A stretch of DNA of 64,000 nucleotides, taken from NCBI GenBank assembly GCA_022829145.1, contig CM040747.1:32752052-32816051 (forward strand), in the 5' to 3' direction. The stretch comes from Albula goreensis (lineage: Eukaryota > Chordata > Actinopteri > Albuliformes > Albulidae). Numbering within the stretch: the first letter of the stretch is position 1; every line of letters begins with the position of its first letter. The translations under genes and the position numbers were made by a program. The notes below the pieces were generated by a model that was given only the letters and a program-made list of their open reading frames with translations, had not been told where the DNA came from and did no database searches. Below are positions 34,423 to 46,800 of this stretch, in pieces.

Positions 34423-34753
34423 GTCCTGCTGGGGGAACCCTTAAAGTTTAATCTTAGATTCTGATATCTTTAAGGGGTTCTTTATATAACCCTCAGAATA
34501 AGGTTCTACAGCATTGGTTCTTAACCTTGTTGGAGGTACTGAACCCCACCAGTTTCATATGCGCATTCACCGAACCCTTCTTGATCGCCAAGCGGGGCGT
34601 GTCATCATGAATCATATGAGTCGGGTGTGTGTCTTGACCTCCGCCGAACCCCTGAGGTTCGATCGAACCCAGGTTAAGAACCAGTGTTCTACAGAGAACC
34701 TGTGAGTGAAATCCATATCACAAGAGAACCTTTAAGGGTTCCTCCAGCAGGAC
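34423..34753. mobile_element. Inverted-repeat element (MITE), interrupted
   Basis: Ends are 24-bp inverted repeats with one mismatch: left GTCCTGCTGGGGGAACCC plus TTAAAG, right CTTTAAGGGTTCC plus TCCAGCAGGAC. Internally it holds repeated GGTTCT/AGAACC blocks, as in non-autonomous DNA transposons of fish. Without the nested insertion it would be about 148 bp. The family is not named, and target duplication was not resolved. Confidence 0.6.
34512..34686. mobile_element. hAT-type MITE with 8-bp target duplication, nested
   Basis: A 175-bp element whose ends CATTGGTTCTTAACCT and the complement CACTGGTTCTTAACCT form terminal inverted repeats. It is flanked on both sides by TTCTACAG (34,504-34,511 and 34,687-34,694), a perfect 8-bp duplication. 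Eight-base duplications and a CAGTGGTTCTYAA-like terminus are typical of hAT (Charlie) elements. It encodes no transposase. It sits within the outer inverted-repeat element, so it inserted later. Confidence 0.85.
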
Positions 34754-36299
34754 CGGTGAAGAACCCTTCAGGAACCTTTTTTGTGGTCCTTAACTTTGGC
34801 TTAAAAAATTTTTTTTTTTTACCAAACACAGATTAGCATGGTAATTTTGGTAAACTATGTTGTTCTGGAAGTCCCTGTACTGGTGGATGTTTTGTGTAGA
34901 AGTAAATGTGTGCAAATACATTGATCCAAGGAGAAAATCACTTTGACATTATAGTGGAGCCTCAGGAATTGTTCCTGAAAAGCCAAAACACATGAGACAT
35001 CTGTTGATGGAAAGTGGACTGTAGTTCCATGTTTTATTGTGTTGTTTGGTCAGCTCTACCTCCTTACCAGAGGAGTGTTCAGGTCGATGAGCATAGTCTG
35101 GTAGTATGTTACTGTTCATGAATATTCATGAGGAGTGCTGGATCCAATTGGTGCATGTCATGAATATTTGTAAACTGCATCAGATTGGAATGTTTCAGCT
35201 TCAACAGCAGAGTGAATTTTCAGTCTTCAGAATGCACAGCCGAACACTTGGTTAGTCACATTTATCCTCTTCAAGAAGGACTGTAAAGGGAAAAGGGTTT
35301 TGTAAGGGAAAAAAACACTCAATTTCATATCCTCATTTGTTTCACTGCCAGTAATCTCATCTCCTTTATATCTGACAACAGACAAAATGTTAAAAAAGAC
35401 CAGGATATTGGGCTGAGCAAATACACTGGTTACCCTAATAAACATTGAAAGTGAGGAGGATGTAATTTAGAGTGTAAAACCTTGTCTTCGGTAGAAATAT
35501 GCTCATAAATGCATTTCGGCAGGGAAAATGAAAAATATGCAATGTATTTAAAGAGTTATTCACCTTTTTAGAAACATTAAAAATACACCATATCACAGGG
35601 GCCATACCACCTAGCAGTTGTCGGTAGACCTGGTCACAGTGCATATATTATCAGTTTAATATGTTCTTCTGTAACATACTTTAATTAGTGCTGTTTTTTA
35701 CAGTTGATAATTCAAATAACATTAACATTAATTATAACTCAATTAAAATTCAGATAAATTTGACTTACAGATCAAAGCTAGTGTTGGTTTTTTCACCCTT
35801 GTCACATATGTAACAACTCTTATGTTATGTCTCAATACGTATATTCTTAGTTTGAAAGAACACATTTATTTATTATTAAGAACACAAGAATGAAATTTTT
35901 CCCTTTCCGAGAAACAGACCACTCAATCAGTGACAAGATCACATAATCAGGCTATGCTGTTTAAAGCAGGTAGACTGGTGTCTATGGATTGTGTGTGTGT
36001 GTGTGTGTTGAGAGGGACAGCGGGACGGCAAAAGAAAACAAGTGTCTTTGTATGTGGCATGGGTCTTAGGCACCATACTTGCCCATGTGACTATGTCAAA
36101 AACAGCATCCCATTTGGGGCTTTCATGCACAGCAGGGTCATTGGTGTTTTGGGAATGGTCCGCCACCCGGAAGAAACTGGGTCAGTCCTGAAGTTGGAAA
36201 TGGACCGTTGAAGTAAGAGGCTAACAGAGGCTGAAAAGACATGTGTGGAGTAGCAAATGGGCTACGGTGAGCCAACTGACAGGTGAGCACAACGATGGA
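34754..36299. other. Unassigned non-coding sequence
   Basis: AT-rich, with a (GT)n tract at 35,990-36,008. Short ORFs only. Further AAGAACCC and GGAACC blocks just right of the MITE may be part of a larger repeat. Confidence 0.5.
35990..36008. repeat. (GT)n microsatellite
   Basis: About nine GT units, read directly. Confidence 0.9.
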
Positions 36300-36830
36300 G
36301 CTGAAAGAGACGTATCAGAATGCACAATTCATCATACCCTGTCAAAGATAGGGTATGGTGGCTGACGAACCTAAAGGAGATCCACTCCCATCAGGAAAAA
36401 ACAAGAGGCTGCGGTTACAGTGAGCTGAGGAACACAATTACCAGGCAATTGAGGACTGGAGAAACATTACTTGTTCTGATGAATCCTGGTGCCTGCTGTT
36501 TCAGCCCAGGAAGGACCAGGATATAGCAAAAACCACATGTTAATGGATACATCCTGTTGAACATCAACAATGGAGACTGTTTGTGGAGATGTATTGATGA
36601 AGGGTTTGTTTGCATGGCACACTTTGGGTCCCATTATACAAGGACAGCAACATCTGAGTGCCAATCAAGTGCATCTTGTCATTGCAGCAATGTGTCCATG
36701 ACCAAATGGACAGTATTATCATTCTCTATACGGGAAGGCCAGAATTGCCAGCAGATGGCTCCTGTGATCTCAGCTCAATGTGGTGGCATCCCCTGTGAGT
36801 GTCTGTGGGATGAGATAGGGTGATCTTTTC
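36300..36830 (+). mobile_element. Weak Tc1-like transposase remnant
   Basis: A heavily broken frame reads DWRNITCSDESWCLLFQ near 36,450-36,500, the pattern around the first catalytic Asp of Tc1 transposases (Trp, Asn, then Ser-Asp-Glu-Ser). Then come GFVCMAHFGSHY and, near the end, PCECLWDEIG at 36,795-36,823, which could be the third-motif region. It belongs to a different subfamily from the copy at 30.7 kb. Frames and stops are scattered, and no terminal repeats were found. Confidence 0.4.
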
Positions 36831-37475
36831 AGAGCGGAGATCCATCTCCATTCTAAATATATGGCAACCATTATAATAAACATGGGTCAGAATCTCAGTA
36901 CTGCACTTTTGACACCTTATTGAGTTTATGCCTTGATGAACTCAATCTGTTGCAAGGGCAAAGAGAGACCAACTCGCTGTCCAGTAATATAGATGGAATC
37001 ACGTTCTCATTTGTTTTATATATGGTGAAGCAGAATGGAGGGATGCGGTTGTGTGGTATAGAATTCTATGCAGAAATCAGTTTTGCAGGTGGTCTGTCAG
37101 CCTAAAACAGTAACCAAGGTATTTTCACTCATGCAAAATCGAGGAGGCACATGATCTTGGAGAGGAGGGGAACCTCAGGAATATCAAAGAGGGAAAAATG
37201 TGTGAAATGTAAAAATGGAAATTTAGATTTGCCTCAATCACCAATCCTTCCCATTCCTCACAGAATTTAAGTTCAGCTCCCAATGAAGTTTTTCGACTGA
37301 TGGGAATTCAAGTATGTGCGCGTGTGTGCATAGCTTGCATGTCCTTAAGATTATAAAAGCTGGAAAACCATGCATAGTAAACCAATATGCCAATCTAATC
37401 AGTGGCTTCAACTCAATAATTAAGATCTGGGTTGGTATCTGAGAAACATATGTGTCCCACTGGTCTCTCTGCCTA

Positions 37476-37580
37476 TACTATTTACTACTACTGCTACAAC
37501 TACAACTAGTACTAATACTACCACTACAACTAATGATAATAGTCATTATTAATACTAATGTTATTAGATGTAATAGTAGT
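37476..37580. repeat. Imperfect (ACT/ATT)n trinucleotide repeat
   Basis: Mixed TACTAC, TACAAC, TAATAC and TTATTA triplets over about 100 bp. Confidence 0.7.
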
Positions 37581-37839
37581 ATGATGACTTGTGCTCTTTG
37601 TTCATCTGCAATATTATCAGATATCTGCTCAATTGCTCAAATGGCAGGCTGTAAGTGACCATTCAATCAGTTATCATGAGGTGTTAACCAAGAATTCTCA
37701 CCGCCTATCTTATCCTGCAGCATATTTTACGGACATAAAGATAAGTAAGTAAAAAAGTAGGTTCTGCTATGACATTTGAACCCCAGTGCCTAAGTTACAA
37801 ACCTGGGTCGATGGGGGCGGCCCACCTTTGTCAAACCGA

Positions 37840-38110
37840 TTGATTATTAATTGAACGGTCCCACTGATCTAGGATCAGTCACCTTGATCTGTAATTACCA
37901 CAATGACATGAGATTGCTATTCATGCTTTTAATCAGGACCATGACAGGATGGGTTTTTCTCCTTTATGGCAACGATCACGCCAGGGAAATTTTAAGGAGA
38001 CGGTAATTGAAATAATCTACCTTGAAATTTAAAGAGATGCCTAGACTATATTTCTTCCTTAGCCTCTGATAATATATCAGCTAATAAGCTAATTAGCTCT
38101 CATACTCCAT
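37840..38110. promoter_or_regulatory. Candidate conserved non-coding element
   Basis: Non-repetitive sequence rich in homeodomain-type cores (GATTATTAATTGA, GTAATTACC, CTTTTAATCAGG, AGCTAATTAGCTC). It contains ACTGATCTAGGATCAGT, also the core of the palindromic MITE at 48.8 kb, so part may be TE-derived. Inference from base composition only; a cross-species alignment is needed to support it. Confidence 0.3.
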
Positions 38111-39299
38111 CTTTCCAAGTTACAAGATCAATTTGTCAGTGTAAAATTAATATTTTAAGCTCCATTGGCAAGTATTGAATGAAAAAATACATGTATAAAT
38201 CCAGACATATAAAAGCAGACAATCCAGGTAACGCATATTGTGTCTTCTGACACCTGTTTTGAATGTTCTTGTACATTCTTTTTTTTGATAATTTATACAC
38301 TGGTCCCAGTTTCAGAAAATCTGCCAGCACTGTGATACTACTCAAGAGTTCTTACATAGGCTGTAAAGGCAAACTTCCTCAAAATAGTGTTCAGCTGCAG
38401 ATATTTCAAAAGAAATGTCAATTTGAAAACAAAGACCATTTTTTTTATAAAAGAAGAAAATAGGTCTCATGAGAAAAAAAAAAAAGAAAAAAAGATGAGA
38501 TGATATTTTATAATATGGATTCAAAGACATGATCTTGAAATCTATCCTTATATTGCGATACTCCCCGAGGTGTTCATGGAGTCTTTGTGAATTAAAAATG
38601 TGCCTTCAATAAAAGAAATCTTAAGGTCTTGAAAAGAACTTGTATGGTAGGAAAGTAATTTTAGCAATTAAACAGTTCAATTTCAATTAACAATTTCAAG
38701 GAATTACCTAATGTCGCCTATTGCTGTTCATCAGCTACTATGAAATATATCAACACCCAAATGTGAAAACTCTTAAATTTAACAAATGGAGGCGAATTGA
38801 AATTTCCAGTTTGCTCTGGTCATTTGCAGCCCTCAAAAGAAATGTGTCAGTTTAGATTATCACTGTTGTCAGGAGTCCTGCCTGATTCTCTGTGAAAGAC
38901 TCTTTTGCAGTGTTAAGTTTCATCATATTTTTATACTTTTTCCACAAATTTCCACACTTCTGAAAGCATCGTAAGTGGAATGTGTGCATATCTTATAAAT
39001 TCAATATATTCTCATACATATACAATCTTTATTCAAAGTTATTGAAAAAAGCCAACATATAATCCTATGATGAATGTGCTGTTTGAATACAGCTATTCAA
39101 AATTGAATTGTATGTACACATCCATTTGAAACCAAGATACATCCCTCAGAAATTCTTACAGTCTCCTCAACTGTTCTCCTCTTTTTGCACAGTGACACTT
39201 AAAGTAAAAGTGACAGCTTTCTAAAGTTGAAAAACAAATGATTCAACAGAAAGACAAGCCAACTGAAATGCAAAATGTATTTTCATTGAGTGTCAGTGC

Positions 39300-39640
39300 A
39301 GGCTGGAGAACACCTTGAGAGCCGGGAAATGTCAACGATATGAGATTTTTTTAAAGCGTAAAGTTTGATGCAATGCTAATAAATTCCCGATGCCTCGGTT
39401 ACACACAGAAATGCATGAAACGGAGTGCCAATGCGCAACTCGTGGATAAATTATCCCTCCCGGCCCCCCTGAGAGGCCAGGGCTTAGCTACTGCTACAAA
39501 ATGCATTTAAAGTGTATGGATTGCTCATTAGGACCAGCGATTGCGCCACTGCTTTCAAACCATATTAGTCACTGGCAGTGACTCCCAGGGGCCGCTAATG
39601 CAACGCGCTCTCAAAGTCGGTTTGGAAAAGGATCGCAGTG
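39300..39640. promoter_or_regulatory. Candidate conserved non-coding element
   Basis: Complex sequence with ATGCTAATAAATTC, CGTGGATAAATTATCC, CTCATTAGGACC and CCGCTAATGC. It is distinctly GC-richer and less repetitive than its surroundings, as seen in vertebrate developmental enhancers. Conservation was not tested. Confidence 0.3.
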
Positions 39641-40747
39641 TTCTTGGGTTGATTGCTTTTTGTTATTTTTGGATGTTACTTTGATCCAATGTCATTTTTT
39701 CAGTGTTTTGGACATATGGCCCATAGAACATTGTGAAGGAGTGGTCTTAAATCCAGTGGTAGTGCTGGATGTTTACTGATTTTCACTCCAGCCTCTGCTC
39801 TTGATTAGATAATAAGTTACATTATTTTCCATATTAGTCCTTGCAGTTTGCTGGTTATGCATACATACATGCAATGTGATATTAGTCTATTTAAATGAAC
39901 ATTTTTGCCTTTATTCTGTGCTTTAACAAGAGATCACAGAGCATTCCACCAGCTCTTATACTTTTCTTCTTATGTTTTTCACATTCAGTTTTTTTTTAAT
40001 TCACACAAAATTTTTATTACCAGAAATGTAACGGATACAGTTTTTGTCACACTATACCCAAGGGTCTGACCAGTCAGAAAGACAGTTTGGCATCTTGAGC
40101 CAAAATTTGCCCAGACAGAAGCAGTGACCATGAAGGGAAAAAAATCCAGTCCATCCATTTCTTAGTTAGAGTATCATTTCAATCAGTAATGTGGGTCAAT
40201 GGAAAAAACACAGACAGAAATAAGTGATAAACCAAAGCCCACAGGAATCTCCCCTTCCTCCCTGAGACAGTGGCATGCCAACCAGAGAGGCCTGGCATCA
40301 CGAACCACCTAAATATTTGATGCCACGCGTGTGGCTCACAGAGGAAGCCCTTCTCTGTGCTGGATTGGTAATGGATCCTGAGGAATATTCCATTTGATGT
40401 CTGCCCTCAGAAGTCCCATAAGTCTGCAAGAAGTCACGAGTAATGACAGCAACAGACAATTTACCTTATAAAGAGGAGAAACATACCATTATTCCTTTTA
40501 AAGTCACGGCTGACTGGTATAGGTATCCAAACAGGCAATGAGTCATTCTTTGGCGCTTGACGTCCGTGTTTGTGTGAGGAAGGTGATGGTCCTTTGCTCT
40601 TTGTTTGCATATGGGAAAAGGCCTGTTCTGTATCTTCATGGCTAACCAAATGGAACTATGTGCAATGTGTTTTCCTGTGTAATGGAATCAGGATGGTTGC
40701 ATGACTTCAAGGCCATTTTATTTATTGTAAATATCTGAAGAATAAAT

Positions 40748-40833
40748 GTATGCAAATAAACTGGCCGCTCTCTCTCTCCATCTATATATATTTATTTAGA
40801 TGGAGAGAGAACGAGGCCAATTTATTTGTACAC
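40748..40833. other. Long-stem inverted repeat (hairpin)
   Basis: Arms of 36 bp (40,748-40,783 and 40,798-40,833) are inverted copies with about five mismatches around a 14-bp loop. The strongest part is CTCTCTCCATCTA pairing with TAGATGGAGAGAG. The outer arms hold ATGCAAAT-like and AAATAAAYTGGCC sequence. It could be a decayed short MITE, a small RNA precursor, or a chance structure in AT-rich DNA. Confidence 0.7.
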
Positions 40834-43800
40834 TTATTAAGCTCATGTGGAAGGGTAAATGACTAATACACTTATGTAATTAATTTCATTAACAGAGAAT
40901 ATTATGTATGCTGTCTGTGTTTGTTTGTAAAAATGTTCTATGAGATGGTGAGATGGTATCTCACCTCTAGCCCATATTATGAATTAATATATCTGGCTGA
41001 TATTCCTATCTACAGTGACTTATGAGACAAACATGGTGTGACACGCACTAAACACATATCATAGAGACATCAGGGTTAATGACACACACAGAACGGTCCA
41101 TAATTGCAGGCAATGTAAGTGCTGGGATAAACAGCTGTGAAAAAAGCAAGCAGATCAATGGAAAACAATCAGAAATAGTGTGTGAAAAGCCGACATCATC
41201 CATACAGACTTGCCTATTCTCTCTGTCTTCGTCTGTCTCTCTCTCTGTGGATATGTCATCATACACACACTAACATTCAGAAGGGTCTGAGAAAGTCACT
41301 ACGTTGATGATAGTATGTTATTATGAGACCATCTGCAGGAGGACAATGCTATGTATAAGAATGAAAGTAATCATAAGTTGCAACATTTTACAATATTGCC
41401 AGATACCTTTTCCTTGAAAATTCTTGTTTGTATCCTGCTTGTCTCCCCTGTCATTTTGAATATACAAGTCTTCTGTGTAGGCCTGTCCCATCACTGAACC
41501 ATCATCTGTGTGGCACATCAACACCTTTTCCCCCAAAGAAAACCAGCCTGTCTGATGGGAAATAACAAAGTCAGGATGTGATTATGGATTGTGGGGAGCG
41601 CAACTACCTGTCTGCTTTGTAACAGAGTCTGGCTACCCAATCTAATATCACAGACAATGGAGAAGTCGGTTTTTATAAGTAGCTCTGTCTCTCAGTCTAA
41701 CTACCTCTCACTGACCTGAGATCAGTGAGGGACTGTCTACAAATTCCCAAACGCTCACTCCCTTTGAATTTATTATACGTGAACCAAGAGGGTGTAGCGT
41801 TCAGCTTATTGATTACAATATTTTTGTTTAAAGTGGCAATCAATGAGACAATAGAGGGTAGCTAGATTCTAATGACACAACTGCTCTAGCTGTATCATAG
41901 GAAATAGTTCCCAGGTTACATTCCTGTCCCAAGGATTAATGTTTGATGTGCCATAGCCCTGCTTTTGAGTAGGAATGAAGGTTTTAATTTAAATCACAAT
42001 CTGTCTTATTTCTGATTGACCCACCTCCTAAGGTGGCCAATACAGCACAACATTATAAAAATGTGAAACGTCATCAGATTGTGTACATGTGTTTATGACC
42101 ATAAGGCTTCTGTCACAAAAAGGAAGGATTCATACAGTTACTAAAAGAAACAACCAACTCATTTTTGAATAAACTCCCCCTATGAAAACACTTTTATAAT
42201 TTCACAGGAAACTTTGAAGCATATGTTTGTACTTTTTACCATTTGTTCCTTATTCTCATAATAAACTTTAGAGGACACATTGCAAAGACGGTGCGTGACA
42301 CTTGCTGCGAGAATCCTTCAGCCAAGCTCTTCAGTGAAGAAACATGTAAGTGACTGCATATGTTATATATAACATGGACAGTACATTTTCATTAATATGT
42401 GCGTTAGGAAGTCTATTCACGTTTTCCACATGTTTATGAATGGTGTATATTTTACTATTCCTGCTTCCACCCAAAATAACTCACCTTTATGAAAAAAGAG
42501 TTCACCCTGATGGATGTGAACAATTCGCAACAATGGTGGGTTATTTGACGGGGGTTATTTTGACAGGTGTAATCTTGTAATCCTGCACTCCCTCTAGCAA
42601 CACCAATATGTCACAGCTTGGTAGATGTACACGAACTATAAACCAATAGCCTGAAGATAGCAATATAGCAACTTGGTTTTTTTAATTATGTTTGGACTGA
42701 AGATTTATGGGTCTTATTCCTATTTTAAATGCATGACTTACTTGTTTATCCTCCTGCTGACCATATCTTCTTGGAAAAGACTGTGATCAGTGGACCTCCC
42801 TCCAATGTATCAAATGAATCCTACATATAATAAAATACATATAATAATACAATAATTTGCTTCTAGATGTTTTACCTTTTGGAACACCTTTACTGGGCGG
42901 AGACTCTTATGATTGTTCAGTCTGGTAACCAATTAAAAAGGAGCAGAGGTGGGAATTCCAAAAAAAGAGAAGGTTACCAAACAATTGTGCTCGCATTTGA
43001 CACTGTGTTAGTTAATAATAATGGTAGTGTATTACTGACATAACAGCATGATATAATACACGTCACTTTAACAACATGTCAGGAATATTTTTGGAACTGC
43101 TGAATAAAACTGTAGGTCCACTTTTTGAATGGTTGTAGAAAGCATGAGGATGGATGCCTGTTGATGTAATGTTTTGGTTGATTCAGGTTTTTGTGTTTTT
43201 CCTCTGCATTTTATAACAGAAGTTTGAAGTTTATGAAGTCATTTAAAGAAAGCCTGACTTTGATTTAGAAACAGTCTTGATCTGGTTTCCCCTTTGGACA
43301 AGACAGTCAGACGATGGTAATGATTTGTGAGGGAAACCCCGAGAGAACAATTTTTTTCACTTCTACTCTCCACTGAAAATAAAACATCATGAGCATCACA
43401 TTCTATTATGAATATTCAAAGCATTTAAAAATAACTATCACAAACTTTAGACCATGCAGGAGACAGAACGGTGTTATGTATTTGTTTATTTCTCCCATCA
43501 CTTTCCAACAATCTACAATGTAGACCTGACATGCCTGTGTCTCCCCCAAGTCTTTGAACTGAAGATTAAAGTGTAGTTTATTTATTTCCAGCTTTGTCTT
43601 GAAAGGCTGTCCGTCTGTATTATTCTTTCCATGTTTATACCTTTATACTTTTACAGGAATCTGACTTCTGAAGCATCAAGCCTAATTTTGCAGTTCAAAA
43701 CAGTGTGTGGTTCTCATCTGAGGGAACGAGAACAATTATGAAAGTAGAAAAAAAAAACGGTTTTAATTATGGAAATATACGCATTTCTAGTTCGCTTGCA

Positions 43801-46800
43801 GAAATAAGGGAAGTCAAGGTAATCAGGCCAGGATGGCATTAGATGCAAGTCAGCATTTTTCACTGCAGCTTGGGTCTATGCAACAACAAGCATTCATTTT
43901 CAATGGATAACTACATACTACAAAATAAATCAAACGTGAATGCACATATTAAAATATTGGCATGCCATGCAACAGCACGAAGAAAGAATCAACTGTTAAA
44001 TCTTCAATATCAGTCCATAGTTGATGCCTTTACATCTTCGGCCTCATCCTTCCATCAGTCTGACCTCCTCATTCCTCCATCTCTTCCTCAATCAAGAAGT
44101 AGTAATGTGGAACAAGATGCCCCTACTGTAATATCAATCTAAAACCTTTAATCAGTACTAGTACACCCCTTGGTGGTTAATTAAATTAAGGAACAAGACT
44201 TTTTGCCATTTTTGTTTGGCTGCGTAGAGTTCCTTACCTCAAAGATCATTAAATCAGTTCTCTGCATGTGAACACAGTTCCCTCCCTTTGTCTTTATCTG
44301 AGAATTTCTCCTCTGGACCTGAGATGGCTGCTTCAGACCGTAATTGAATCAATGGTCCCCTAAGTCTTTAGCAGATCTACTGTACAGCACTTTACCAGTG
44401 TATATTTTTAAATAATTGCCCACATTTAATGAGAAGGTGTGAACATATCATTACATTTTTCACATGCTGTACAATCATATTCTGCCAAATTGTGGTGCTA
44501 TTACAAAAATATTAGGGCAAAATAGGAAAATACTATTTCCTAACTAAAATTCCTAACTGAAAGTTTTAAGACAGTCTTTTTGGGGGACCTGGAGCAGATA
44601 TATTTGTTGAGGCCTGTATATCCATAAATTTGACTTGATCAGAGTGCTTGCAAAACCACTTCAGTGTAGAGATTAATAATTGTAAAACAATTGGAGCAGT
44701 ACCATTATAGCCAGTGGGCTGGATTAATAGGTAATATTTGCTTAACACAGAGGAAATCAGTCGGGAAACCACTGTTCTGATCTCTGGCTGTGCATTAGTA
44801 TGCTGTTAAAACACTCTCTGCGCATTACATATTCCATTAATCATGGGTATACTTTTCAGAGGAGTCATGTTTGTCCACAGCCATTTTGCAGAAGAATAAA
44901 AGGATAAATATGAGGGTAGACTAAGTAATGCAAACAAAATACGATAATCTATCAACCAATAAGGAGTCTGGATGCCTTTTGCTTTCAGAATGGTCTGCAT
45001 GTAGATATTGGACCGTTCTTTATGCAGGATGTCCAAGAATGGGCAGCCTCACTCTAAACAAGCAGTAGATTTTTTTTTTTAGTAAGGTATTGGGCAGAGC
45101 CAGATGATGAGAGAGTGCAATGGTCCACCCTGGATGGGAAAAAAACATGAATCAATTTCTTAACATTGTATAATGATATTTATGTACTATGAGCTCTGCT
45201 CTGTGGGTAAGGCTAAATAGGAAATGTTTTTCATTTTTGCTCTCCCAGCTGCTGAATGTTTTAACGGTACCGGTCAAAGAATTTTGTTCCAGCATGGGCA
45301 TCAAAAGTTGAATTTGGGTCAGAAGTAGCAAAGTCTTTCACATCCATATTGTGTGGAATATATTTAATTGAAATTTTGGAACTGCAAGTGACAAACAGGC
45401 AAACTTGCTCCTACCATATAAGTGTAATCTGGACCAGGGCAGTGTTTCGCCCAGTCCAACCCAGTCCTGAACTCCATCTCTTAGAATCTCATGATAACAG
45501 TATCAGAAAGTGGCACTTGGACCATGAGGTACAAGAATAGACTCAGAGCTGCAGTTGGGGTGTTGCAGTCTGAATTTTTAACAATCTCAACAAATACAGT
45601 TTCGGTGCAGGGGCAGGGTCTAAATCCCAAGAGGAAAATTCATAGATATGGTTTGACAAAAAGCAGGCGCTGAATTACTTCATAACAGCTTTTTTTTTTT
45701 TGAACAAAAAGGGAAATCTTGGAATAAATTCAAATCACCAGGACCTGCATTAGGTTTCTTTTAATAATTCCTTAATGACTGCTTTTACTTGGGTTCATGC
45801 TAGCACAGAAAAACACAGGTCAGGAAGCAGGTATTTGACTTTGAAGCCATACTAGTTTGTACTTTATCAGTCTCGATCTCAGTGCTCTGTCGGTACCTCT
45901 TCCTGTGGTATCGATGCACCAGGGGTCTGAAGGCAGGAGAAGGAGCCATTTCATATTTTGAAAGCATCTCAGAATTACACATAAGAATCACACTACATGT
46001 GTTCTTGTGACTTAGAATGCTCCCAGTTTAAAGTAGAATGTGCAAGCTATTCGTCACTATTCCAACACATTCGCGAGGAGCAATGGTGGCCGGCCACTAG
46101 GGAGCACTAAGGATTTGCCTGGTCTAGAAAGCACGACAGAGGGGCAAAATATCACTCTACAGTGGAGTATAATGGACAGACAGCTTGTCTCACGAGAGCT
46201 CAGTCACACATCTCCCTAGACTGATAATAGCAGTTAGTCATAGTCACAGCAGTGATATGTCAGTGCTCAGAATTCCGTGTACTGCCCCTTTAAAAGATTC
46301 TTTTGGGATTCCTCTTCCTCTTAACACTGCTTTAAACTTCACAGTGAATTTATCAGTTTATTTGCAGGAGATGCTTGGGTGAGGGTGGTGGTGGTGGTGG
46401 TGGGGGGGGTTCTAAACAGAAATGTATTCTGTTTTGCAGGGCAGTGCTGGATGAGCTGCAGAATTAATTGTGGCGGGGCCCAGTGTCTGACAACACCTCA
46501 GTGACTGCCATTTCGATACCCTCATCCGAGCTCTTGTTTGAGGGAGAGAAAAAACCTGGAGCTGGAAATAATTGGGGCAGCTGACAAGTTTCATTTTTCA
46601 ATCCTGTGTGCTTCAAAGCTTAGGAGAGGGGCTAACTACTCAGTTAGAACAGGCTCTCAGTGGCAGGCCTTTGTCAGCAAGAATGTGGCAGGCACCCTCA
46701 GAGCAAGGTGAGGGTTGTTAGCGCCCCCACCCTACATCCAGGAACGGGGGGGGGGGCAATTGTCACCACCAGGTGCAATGTGATATCACCCACGTTTGCC

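Larger units (their letters stand above)
36831..40747. other. Non-coding sequence with possible conserved elements
   Basis: No gene recognised. Contains an imperfect trinucleotide repeat and two stretches that resemble conserved non-coding elements, listed separately. Confidence 0.5.

Noticed and set aside
34600..34686. tRNA gene suggested by GGTTCGATCGAACCC
   Set aside because: The motif is part of the terminal inverted repeat of the hAT-type MITE; no acceptor or anticodon stems fit.
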